From assembly GCA_019055375.1 (NCBI GenBank), contig JAHQIW010000741.1, positions 1 through 64,000 of the forward strand: a stretch of 64,000 nucleotides of DNA. The letters are read 5' to 3'. The stretch comes from Parelaphostrongylus tenuis. Lineage: Eukaryota > Nematoda > Chromadorea > Rhabditida > Metastrongylidae. The notes beneath the pieces are model-generated. The model searched no databases and was not told the origin of the DNA. It was given only the letters and a program-made list of their open reading frames with translations. How positions within the stretch are numbered: the first letter of the stretch is position 1; each line of letters starts with the position of its first letter. The translations under genes and the position numbers were made by a program. Shown here piece after piece: positions 53,820-64,000 of the stretch.

Positions 53820-56045
53820 TATTTGGTTGGAACAGTTCACAATAAATTCCGTGATCGACTATCTATTAACCTCGGCTCTTGGAATCTTCAATCACTATCG
53901 CGCGAAAAAGTTTAGCTACAACCTAACATCAACGCAGAGAAACGGTATACGACAGATACGGGAGCTAATAAAGTCCAAAATCATTAGACTATCAGTTAGG
54001 GATAAGGGAGGAAAGTTCGTGGTAATTCCCCATCAGTTGGATGTTGAGATAACGAAAAAACACCTAGAGGACATTACACTCCATCATCAATCATCAGATA
54101 AGGAATTTCAAAAACAATATCGAAAGTTGAATAGTGAATGGGTAAAAAAAGCATGTTCGGCCGGTTTAAAATCTTCCGTTATTTCTCAGCTAAATCTTGA
54201 TCCACCATCATGTCCCATCTTGTATTTACTTATTAAAACTCATAAGCTGGTATGCACTGATGATCTTACGTCTACTAATCCATCAAAATTCAAATTTAGA
54301 AGCATCATTAGATGCGTGAAGGGGCCGACGGATAGAATAACGTGATTTTTAAACTTTATACTAGTCCAACTACCAAAACACTTTCCAGCCCATCTCACCA
54401 ATGCCCAAATGCTCTTTGATCGTCCACGTAACGCGTCTCTCAACGAGCTTACATAATGGAATCTTTCGACGTGAGTGCTCTTTATACAAACGTGTCGAAT
54501 GTGTCCGCAATGCAGGCCATATGCGATCTTCTAACGAAGCACGAAAAAACTGCGAACGTGTATGGCTTCTCCATATGGCAGGTGATGGCTCTCTCGAAAG
54601 AGTGCCTAAAATGCTCATTTTATAGATGGTCTGGAAACTATTTTGCACAGATCAGATAGCTGGCAATGGGACAAGGACTGGCTCCAACCCTTGCTATCAC
54701 TTTTAAGTCTGAAGTAGAGGCCCCAATAATTGATCTCCAGCCGATACTCTACTGTAGGTATATAGATGATTGCTTTGTCGTCTGTTCAACACAAGAGGGG
54801 ATGGACAAATGTTTTGAGCTGCTAAATAGTCAGTCAGCGTACATAAAGTTCACCTGTGAGAAACCTTAAGGCAAACTGGCTTCCATTTCTAAACGTTTAT
54901 GTTAACCTATCCAAAAACTCCTACAACACAAAATGGTATCGCAAACCAAACAACAAAAACATCCTGGTTCATTACCTAACTGCTCACCCCTCGCACACAA
55001 TATGCGCACTTATAAAAAACATGTCTCGAACAGCTGCTAATGTGTGCACAGGAAAAGAACGTAAGGTGAAGTTCCTGAGCTTGGCGCGAAAAATAGCCAT
55101 CTTTGATGACTTCAATACGATAATAGCTTCTCAGGTTGGAATGAGAGAAATTCGTCACCCCTACACGGATGAGGATAAAGTTCTATTCATTTTGCCTTTT
55201 ATTTCCAACGAAGTATGTGCAGCCATTGAACGCTGCTTAAAAAGAGCAGGCTTAGGTAATTCGGTAGCAGTAGCTGAAATACCATCAAAAACACTAAAGC
55301 GCCAATTAGTCTGTGACCGACTGTATAACCGCCTCTGCAAAACCAACGGCTGTAAAGTTTGCCCAAACGGCAGAGAGGGCGACTGCATGAGGTCGGGTAC
55401 AATTCACATAATCGCTTGCGTGGCATGCTAGGATGAATATATTGGCAAAACGCTTAGACCACTCTGCATCCGTGTAGAAGAGCACCTAGCTGGAAAACGT
55501 AACTCCGACTAAAAACTCCACTAAGCACGCATAAGGAGCAAGGCATAAAGAAGCAGATTTTGACGATAAATTCATAGTCCTTGCACAGGAATCAAAAACA
55601 TCTCCGTGTAAGAGTTTGGAAGCCTTTTGGATGCATAGAAAAGATCCAAAAATGAACCGCAAAGAGAGTGCCTTGTAATAACGCGTGACTTCGCACCATA
55701 TCCCAGGCTGGTATTCGCGGCCCGAGCCAGGCACAGTCTCACTTAAGCACAGACTCCAAGTGGGCAGGTTTTCAATGATTAATTGAAGAACCTAAAACAC
55801 CTGAGCGGTGAGTGTTTTTGGAATAAAGTTTTTCCTATGCGACCCAAAAATTTATTTGGTACGTTTCGTGCTGGGGCTATGGAAGCCTTTGACTTAATAT
55901 TTTGCGATCAATTTGACGTTCCAGGCTCCGAAGATGGCGAACCTTGCCAAACCGTAAGCCACCACGACTGTTGTAATATTCATGCTGCATTATTAATTGT
56001 ATTGTTATATGCCTCGCTGACATTCAATAAATAATATCAATAACA
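53820..56045 (+). mobile_element. Penelope-like retroelement with RT and GIY-YIG remains
   Basis: The N-terminal part is open from about 53827 (RDKGGKFVVIPHQLD, CPILYLLIKTHK, FRSIIRCVKGPTDRI), then TGA replaces the following Trp codon. RT continues: ESFDVSALYTNVS, then after TAG at 54658 LAMGQGLAPTLA, and the active site LYCRYIDDCFVV with both Asp kept. A frameshift near 54860 leads to WLPFLNVYVNL, KWYRKPNNKNILVHYL, FISNEVCAAIERCLKRAG, and the Cys-rich CKVCPNGREGDC. After a stop, EYIGKTLRPLCIRVEEHL is the GIY-YIG nuclease motif. Penelope-like elements use this RT and nuclease to insert at DNA breaks. The 3' UTR runs to the tcaataacacc block. At least three stops and a frameshift make it non-autonomous. 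The 5' part is truncated. Confidence 0.9.
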
Positions 56046-56329
56046 CCTCGGAACGGCTAAACAAAAGAAAATGCACAATTCATGTACTTTCTGCTTCAAA
56101 TCATTTACGAAGTAACAACGGATAGAGCACTTATACCGTGGGTGACGCGCCTTGGCAGCTCTTTAACTTTTCCAAGTGCTGTAGAGGATATTGACTCGTT
56201 TAATTCGAAGAAAATCTCTTAAAACCCGTTTTATGACAGACTGTGGTATTTTGAAGTGTGGGAGAAATAGTTGCTGAGGTGCAAAACTCCTTCTGATTAT
56301 ATTTACTGTCAAGGACTCTGTGATGAAGA
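56046..56329. other. No recognisable feature
   Basis: Short spacer between the Penelope-like 3' end and segmental copy B. Copy A homology cannot be tested here because copy A is cut by the window edge. Confidence 0.35.
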
Positions 56330-57597
56330 CCACTCAAACAGAAGTTCCACTGAACATGCAAATTTTCAAGTGGCAAAGTGGCAGATTCGGCTTCCGTCCC
56401 TTATTTCTGATGTGCGACATAAAGTCGTGAATTTCTGCAAATTCTGTGCGGTATGCAAGCCAATCAAGATTTGTTTCTGTACATTCACTGTAATGAAGCA
56501 TCTTGAAAAACGGATACAAAATCTCCCGTGATTTATCTCATCTCTGCAAATAGTTGTGGCAGATCATTTGAAAAGTTTGGTTCGAAGGTTTTTTGCTCCA
56601 TAAGTAATTAATTAGACTTAATAAGCATCCTATACTTAGAATTAATTATGGAATTACTGCTCACAACAACGATTCAGAGCAAATATTTCTGTCTCACAAA
56701 AGAAAACGGTTGCATTTTCGTCATTGAATAACAGTAGCGCCAGTTTTCCAGCTATAAATTCGCCTGTATAATGCATTGATTACATTTAGAATCGCGAGTA
56801 GCCCTTTCCTGTCAACTGTGCCTCTAGCAGTTTTGAAATGTTCTAGAAAATCTTCCTTTTGCTGTTCTGTCCTATTTCTCCGTGATAATGAAGTAATCCA
56901 TCATCTAATTGTTACCATGTAGTTGTCAAGAGAACCCTCTGTGAAGTTTGAAAACTTGCTAAGAACTTTGGGAGCTACGTCCTTTTTTTTTAAATGTTGG
57001 TACTCCTCACCGAAAAGGCCTACTTGTGAGTAAATCTTTCAAGGTTTACTCCGGTTAGATACTGAAAATTCCTCCGCACAACTTTTCCAAAAAATGAAAC
57101 ATCATAGAATATGTGTCTCTTGCTCACTCTAGTTCTATTACAATGTCGTCGAAAGAAATATGAAAAATAAATCAAAATGCATAACATCCCAGACACGCAG
57201 CCCACGTGTTGATATGTAAAGTTGTTTAACATGACTGGGCGTTCTTTCTACGTAATACATTTGTAAAAGCTCCTTGAATAGTAATCTACTTTTCCGTAGC
57301 AATAAAGTTTTTTTGGAGATTTCACTGTATAACTGCCACTGAAGCCCTCTGGGAAAAATACGGGGCTGCCACCGGACAGTAATACGCTTTGTTCTTTCCG
57401 TTAGTCAAAATCTTTACATGAAACAAATTTCCTATTGAAATCAATATTTCTCAAGCTATCAATTGATCATAAAAACGTGGGTAATCTAGGTAAAAAAGTC
57501 CTTGACAATAGTTGAAAAGAGGTCCTTTTTGCAAGAATGTGCTTTTCTCAAGAAAAAAAAATATTGATTTTCTACACGTGGCCGTTCTTATTACCAA

Positions 57598-57872
57598 AAA
57601 TATCACCTGTCGTACAGTTGATCGTCAAGTGACTCTAGCGAGCACCACACAACACTTCCATTTTTCCTTATCGCGTGCAAGAGCAGTCCAGTTGGTCTTC
57701 TTTGCTCTAGGTGAGCATCATATCTTTTTTCTATGCCTTTCGTGAATATATCGAGACCAATGGGTTGATAGTCTTCCTGTAGAGCGCTTGATATCCCGAG
57801 GAATCTAGTCGATAATGGCTCTCGTCCATCGGTTGTCGTTGAAGCACATCACGTGTCCGGCTCACCTTATCT
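57598..57872 (-). mobile_element. RTE 3'-end fragment (copy B)
   Basis: Counterpart of 1604-1880, with a further short deletion near 57705. Confidence 0.8.
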
Positions 57873-59269
57873 ACTGAAAGTGCCTGTGTAAAAGATCCCT
57901 GTGTATTAATCTATCTCTTTGTAGTTATTAAGTGCCTCTAACATAATAACTTTTCTTATAAGGACCTATAGTCCTATTATGCGATGTTCAAGGGACTGAA
58001 GAACTGCTTTGAATCTAAAAGTTATTGATCTTTTCGCTCTTATACCGTTCTAAAAAATTTGACAAAAGTCAAGCAAAAAGCCGTCTACAAACCCAATTTG
58101 AGCAAACAAATCAAATCGAGTGCGAAACATGATTTCTTTTTTGCGCTACAATACAATAAGGAGGGCTTTTTCAAAATGTAGCACACTATTTAAGCTGCCA
58201 GAATTTCGGCTTTCGATTGATTAGTAAACGTTGAGGAAAAGTTTCTGTCAATAAGAGAGGCTCTCAAACAATAGCGCGCCAGCAGTGATACACGTCATTC
58301 CAAATGGTTAGACAGAATAAAGACCATTACAATCAATATATCTACCAACAAGAAATAACTTTGTACATTCGTAGCATTAGAATCGATGTCTTGGGATTTG
58401 ATGAACGTTCGAAATTATTTTATCCATGTCGCATGCATGTTTTTGCTTGTGTTGCAACTGCCATGTTGTAAAAGAGTTTTGAAGAAGTGATGGTCGGTGG
58501 AGGCGAGGTCCGACGACTCAGAGGATGAAGTAACTTTGTAGCCCGTCAACTACCACTTCTTCAAGCGTCTCGACATCTGTTGAACAAAAAACATTCATCC
58601 AACCAACAGGATGTAGAGAGCCCTTTTCACGAGTCCGTCGTATTCCAGAGCATCAATTTAAATGCAACAGAAATCAACAAACTTACTTCTCAGTGGCTAA
58701 TATATGTTGATTGTAGTGGCTCCTATTTTCATTGATAAGACCTGTATGAGCCTAGTTATAATAATGTAAAATTTGCTGTCTGGAACAGCAGTTACTTTTC
58801 CACTGACCTCATGTCAGCCAGGCTGAACCAACGTTGACAGATTTTGAAAACATTTCTGGAAGGATAGGTTTCCGATCAAGTTTCACAAGAGCGATGTCTA
58901 GGAAGAACGGATTGTTTTTTGAATGCCTGTTCATCTTAAGCAAAATCAATATCATCGAAAGGTTCATTACGAGTGTTCAGTTCGCAAAGTCAATATGATG
59001 AACAACCAAGTAGCAAGAGTAAGCGAGCCACTTGGAGGGCGTTTGAGAATACTAACGATGTAGGAAAATTACAACGAACATTCAACTCCATACCCAACTT
59101 TCGATCAGCGAATACCGTAGCCTCTATAAAAGTTTCAGAAAAACTAGTCGACACGTACGCAGGATGTGAGATCATTTGAGGTCATGAAACGCAGAAACAA
59201 AAGGTTGATGCAAAGAGTGTTCCGTTCCTCTCAAATGGATCGGAAAATCTGACTTGTGGCAACGATCGG

Positions 59270-59578
59270 AAACTGCGTATGCCGTTCTGCACCCCAGGAT
59301 GTCGGCGATCGTTAGGCTGGACACATAATACGATCTGATGACAGAGGACGACATAGACGTAAGTCGGCAGAATCCTTTGAAACGTCTAACACACAATAAG
59401 AAGACCACCTGATACGGTCCAAGTTCTTCACAAAAAACCTCTCAGAAGGACACGACGCCCAAGCAATCCCTTCAGTGAGGAGGACTTACTGAGGCTGTTT
59501 GACGTATTAGGAAAATAGGGAAAGCTCCGCTATGGTCACTCGACAATCAACGAGAAAACAGATTATATAGGTGACGAC
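59270..59578 (+). mobile_element. Diverged RTE 3'-end fragment (copy B)
   Basis: Counterpart of 3305-3597. Confidence 0.6.
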
Positions 59579-60164
59579 ATTCCATACAAAAAACGTCTTC
59601 AAATTCGCGGATTCATGACAAATTCGTATTGAAAGTGCAGGCAGAACACTGTAGAAAAATCTTTCGCTGTTCGGCAATTTCAACAAAACGACGAGGAAGT
59701 CTCAAAGCGCGAAACAGCTTCAAACGCAATAGCTTATTTAGCGTCAATCACGTCTTGTAAAACTCATAAACAGGGCCTATGATAATACAGCGCTAATGTC
59801 GCTTCCAATTTGTTATTCGCGAAATAGTTGTAACAAAATCTACTACATTCCAAGTCGGAAACTTTTCGCCAGCACTTTGGGAATGAGTGAAACTTTCTGC
59901 TTTGAACACTATGTCGTTTACTAAGTGGATGAAACTTCCACAGCGAAAAGATGATTTCTCAAAACATCTCTCACCACGGTTGCAAAGAAAGTTGTGGGGC
60001 ACTTCGATAAGCATGGGATAACTCCCATGCATATCATGGAAATATTACACCTCGTGTGGGATTTTCCCACTATGGGCCTAGATATTATTCGTCTTTATTT
60101 TCACTTCGTTACAGGCTTTCGCCCTGTCTAACGATATAATCGCAGTTCGTGTTTTGTTGCGTTC

Positions 60165-60470
60165 ATTGGAGAAAGGGTCTTCCACATTGAGCTAAAGTCG
60201 ATGAAATCAACGAAGCTGATATAGCAGACACAAGAAGTAAATCCTGATGTACGCTAGTTTCAACGTTTCTCAATGCGCGAGATCTTGAGCTCGAAGCCAA
60301 GCCTCGTTCAGGACGTCCAACAATGTTTGAGTCGTTCTATGAAGCTGAAGAAGCATTAAAGAGTTCTTCGACTGGATGTCGAAAGAATTGTGCTCCGACC
60401 AGCTCTGAAACTTGGCGGGCCGATGGCAGAAAGTTGTAGAAAACGATGACTTTCTTTGAACCATAGTTAT
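60165..60470 (+). mobile_element. Internally deleted mariner relic (copy B)
   Basis: Counterpart of 4190-4500, with the same missing centre. Further frameshifts are present. Confidence 0.6.
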
Positions 60471-61896
60471 TATTGCTTTTGTTTGGAATTCATGCATGAA
60501 TTTTAAATTTTCTACAACTACTTCAGAACTTTCTTTCGAACCTAATAATTCGTTGGAGATGTAGGGTCACTAAGAGCTCTTCAAAATTCGAAATCTCGGC
60601 CATCGTATGCTCCTCAACAATCTGGTGTAAATAAGGACGAGTGATATTACGCAACTGGGAAAATGTCGGAATGGCATCTGATTTTGTTGTTTTTTTCTCT
60701 GTAACACAGCAATATCTGCCTTGAAACGTTATTGTGATATACATCTTCAGGTCTCAAATCTCAAAAACTGATTGGTAGAATTGATCAATTAGTGTAGTGA
60801 AGAAAACTCCAGACTTTCCAAACGACTTTTCAGAAGCATTACAGAAATGGAGAGACCACTAAAGAGATTGTGACCACTACACAAAGAAATGAGATTTCAC
60901 TATGAAATGTACAATAACAAATTTTGTTTTGCCTTGCACATCGGGCAGAAAATGCCGAAAGACGGCGTTCTGTAAATATCCACCTAGAAACGTTTGAAAA
61001 GACGAACAGGGAAGCGTCTGCATATCATCGACATCAACTACATTCTTAAACATCGTCCACTGTGCTTTCCCGTTCCAATACGTTGGCAATTTTATCGATA
61101 AAAATATTGTCCTATCTCACGGCAACATTTGATGTCTTCATGCAGCTGTTTATTCTAGGACCCAATCGTTAAACGATTTTACCGTTAACATCCTCATATT
61201 GGTGGATTTTTGCTAACATCTAATTACACTCCTATTTCTCCACCATAATATTGAAAATCTATAGATTTAGTCAATTTGGCTACCAGGCTACCAGTCGACC
61301 ACTCCGTTAAAACTATAATTTATGAGCGTGCTAAATGTATGAGGCTAAAAAGAACATCAATTTCACAAACGCAGTTTTTGCTCAGAAATTTGTCACCAAG
61401 TTTTACAATAAGAATTGCGCTTCGCTTTTATCAATCAATATCTCCTTTGGAAGACTTTTTCTCAGAATTGTAGTTGTGATTCAGGCGCTTTGTCGATTGT
61501 CGCAGCATCAGAAATAAGAAGGCGGGAACCGAATATAAGCCGAGCAACTTGAGAAATTGTCGCATTCACTGGAATTTTTCTTTAACTTGTCGCTCTCCAC
61601 GCAGTCCTTTTTCATTTAAGATTTGGCAGAGATTTTCTCACCTCGATAACTGGTTTTTTGAGCATCGCTTCAGCACAATGTGTCACAAAATACGCTTTCA
61701 AAGATTTTGTTCCGAATTAAGAGAGTTAAAGATCTTTGAAGCACCTGAAAAGAAACCAGAAAAAATTGAAGACCAGCCAAGGCGACGTCACCCTCGTATG
61801 GGTGCCGAGTGCCGAATCTGTTGTTTGGATGATCTCACACAAAAGATCTAGACATTAGTCTAGTTGAGTCTATGATATTTATTCTATTTTAGGAAA

Positions 61897-63870
61897 ATGA
61901 TTATTCTTACAAACAAGGCAGGACCTTCGAGCGCTCCATTTATGATCTTGTTGCTAATCTCAATCTCAACCGTGTTTGGATGTGGAGTGATTCCTGGAGG
62001 TCAAAGTAATGAATAGGAATCATTATGGATCTACAAATATTCCCACTCTTAGATAGTTAAGAGCTCTAATCAGAATGACCATGCCTAGCACTCCATTATT
62101 GCTTAATTGTTGTTGCAGTCTGCGCTACCTATAGGCAAGATTTTTAACTCTGTATAGAGGAAAGATAAAACTAAGAAGTTTTCAATGCAGCGACTTCTAT
62201 GATTTAGCTAAAACCAGGAGTTTATAAATGGACCTTGATGGCTTAACGTTTTGGATTCATCGTCATCGCGGAGCTCATGATTAGATTCGATTGTCCACTG
62301 TCCCATCGTTGTGGTTTTCGCTTCGTTGTTGTGCACGTCCAGTTTTCTGCAGAGGAACATCGCTCGAATGAAGAATTTCACTTAGCGATGCTATCGTATA
62401 CAATATACAGTTGCCAGCAATAGTTATACGTTGATAGTGGTTTCAAATGACAACATGCCAGAACCTAATACGTGAAATGTTGTCTGAGCCTTTTCAAAAC
62501 GATGGCATGCGGTTATATAGAAATTCGTAATCTGCTGTTTGGAAATGTCACTTGAAAGCATCGATATTTCTAAAAGATTGCCGAAATGTACATAAGCCAG
62601 TGACATGCTAAAGCTTAAAGAGGTTTGAAACAGTTCTCCGAATTGATCGATGTTCTCAAACGAGATTTCTAAAATAGTCGATTGAGAAGCATTAATTTAT
62701 GAGAACAATTCTATATCAGTGAGCATTGCCGAGTGAGGTTTTCCATTCGGGAGGTGCTCCACCGAGAAAGAGTCGACTTGAACGACAACGAAAACGAATA
62801 ATTGTGGACGATCGACTCGAATTATCGGCTCTGAAGAAAAGAAGACGTCGAAATATCTGCCGAATAAAGTTTAATTTTCAACTACGTGATATTAGCTAAT
62901 TATGAAAGAAAATGTTATTTAATATTAACGACGAGGAGAACCGGTTTCGAAAGTATTAAAAATCTAATTTAGAACCATTCATTACAAAAACTATGAAATT
63001 TCGTTGCAGCGAGCACTAGGACCTTCACTGCCAGCGGGCCCAGCAACTTACCTATTATCGCCGTTTACACAGATAATAAGCAATCTCTGCCCTATTCCCT
63101 GGTATTGCAACCAGCAAGGATGCTGTTCAGGCACTTGCACAACGTTTTGCAATGCAAACAGTGAGTTTACAACTTAGGCATTTCATTCATTTTCGTGAAT
63201 TCTGGAAAGACGTATGAGATGAGCTGCAAGTTTTTTCACTGAACTTCACTTTCTGAAGCTAACCTAACTTGACAAATTTCACACATATTCGTTGGAAATA
63301 CTTCCGAGATGCTCTTCGAAATAGTGAAGAAGATTTACGTTTTAGGTCGTCGATGTTCTCGAAATCGAAGGTCGGAGGGCACTCTTGCCTGATTTTGTGA
63401 TCTCCAGCATTCTCGGTCAACTTCAGGTTAATACAACTTACGAACCATTGCTATGTCAGATGTTAATGGGACCAGAGAACACCGTAAGTCTCCAGTAGTG
63501 GACATTCATTTAGGAAATTTCAATTCGAACTATAAGGGACATTCAAAAAGCAGAGACGTACTTTTTTTGCAAACAAAGATATTTTCTAGAAACTTATTAT
63601 AAAATATCTCAGAGTTTGAGGAAAACTATCATAGAGCCATAACATCAAAATCTTTCAAATTGAGATATCTTCTCGAATGTTATACATATTTTACATCCAG
63701 AATTATATAGTATTCAGTGTGTTAATAGGTGAAGTTTTGAAGGTTTTGAAAGTAAGAGAAAGATAGCTGTCCAATATTACTTTGATTTTTCCAGTTGTCT
63801 AGTGCACAGAAGAAGAAGTGTTTCTGAGATCTATAGTTTCTTGCAGCGGTTGCGATGGAAAGCTGCATTA
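61897..63870 (+). pseudogene. Frameshifted copy B of the secreted-protein gene
   Basis: Exons match copy A: 61897-62005, 63010-63160, 63346-63483 and from 63795, all with kept GT donors, AG acceptors and the upstream ttttag acceptor. Exon 1 is intact (signal peptide, then CGVIPGGQ). Exon 2 is 151 bases against 152 in copy A: one A is lost in the run after GTTTACACAGA (near 63075), which moves the frame and gives a TGA at 63398-63400 in exon 3. Exon 3 is also one base shorter at its 3' end, and exon 4 would reach a stop early. The shift removes the conserved GIATSKDAV and ALLPDFV blocks. Everything before the shift looks under recent constraint, so inactivation may be recent. A sequencing error in this one base is the main alternative. 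Confidence 0.75.
62194..62908. mobile_element. Non-autonomous TIR element in intron 1 (copy B)
   Basis: Counterpart of 6244-6984: the same cttctatgatttagcta left end and gatattagctaattat right end. Confidence 0.6.
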
Positions 63871-64000
63871 TCGTCGATAGCACGGTGACGGGAATTTGTC
63901 CCAAATGAATGGGCAGTGAGGATATGCCATGTGCGATGGTTGCAAAGCCTATCGAAGGCAAGCACTTGTCCCTCTCAGGATCTCTCACGGTTTGGAATAC

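Larger units (their letters stand above)
56330..64000 (+). repeat. Segmental duplication copy B
   Basis: Direct repeat of copy A from its first base to about 8040, and still homologous at the last base of the window, so the right limit is unknown. It carries the same RTE fragments, mariner relic, hairpins, TIR element and secreted-protein gene. Small indels occur throughout. Apart from these features I saw no other gene in it. Confidence 0.9.

Noticed and set aside
1..64000. CRISPR arrays, bacterial operons or phage modules
   Set aside because: No regularly spaced identical repeats, no tight co-directional gene clusters and no ribosome-binding-site spacing were found. The gene structures are intron-containing and eukaryotic.

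Overview
This window looks like nuclear DNA from a clade V (strongylid, probably hookworm-like) nematode. The reasons are the short introns with T-rich ...TTTCAG or TTTTAG acceptors, a family of small secreted proteins, candidate trans-splice acceptors just upstream of start codons, and heavy occupation by decayed RTE, Penelope-like, mariner and tRNA-derived SINE elements. No bacterial operons, rRNA genes or CRISPR arrays were seen. All homology calls were made by reading the sequence; no database was searched.

The largest structure is a segmental duplication. Roughly 8 kb at the left edge (copy A, 1-8040) recurs in direct orientation at the right edge (copy B, about 56330-64000). A more diverged, interrupted and truncated third copy (copy C) lies at about 16190-22095. 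Each copy carries a gene for a short secreted protein. Copy A has a complete four-exon gene (5947-7920). Copy B keeps the splice sites but has a one-base deletion in exon 2. Copy C keeps only the signal-peptide exon. Comparing the copies dates insertions: copy C holds a 3.2-kb foldback-like element (17499-20699) between AACATG direct repeats, absent from A and B, and an RTE fragment in intron 1.

At 12.25-16.06 kb, on the minus strand, are remnants of a PRPF6 (U5 snRNP HAT-repeat splicing factor) gene with its introns. Part of it is tandemly duplicated with a period of about 1.74 kb. Both units are decayed, although one HAT exon in the second unit still reads open.

The middle (23.5-40 kb) is mostly repeats: a Penelope-like relic (23.6-24.1 kb), a near full-length but catalytically dead RTE (26.5-29.9 kb, minus), SINEs, and a palindromic MITE family (about 32.5-33.1 kb). 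Tentative unknown exons are noted at 8.97-9.9, 25.1-25.3 and 33.4-35.3 kb.

The best single-copy gene is at 41303-46970 (+). It encodes a secreted dienelactone-hydrolase-like alpha/beta hydrolase with a GYSLGG nucleophile elbow. The exon expected to hold the catalytic Asp is missing, the expected intron position holds a mariner deletion derivative, and the catalytic His position reads Asp. It may therefore be inactive or a pseudogene. After more SINE and Penelope 3' ends, 53.8-56.0 kb holds the longest Penelope-like element, with RT (YIDD) and GIY-YIG remains broken by stops and a frameshift. I saw no convincing novel multi-gene system. The most informative features are the triplicated secreted-gene locus, the foldback insertion and the decaying hydrolase and PRPF6 genes.
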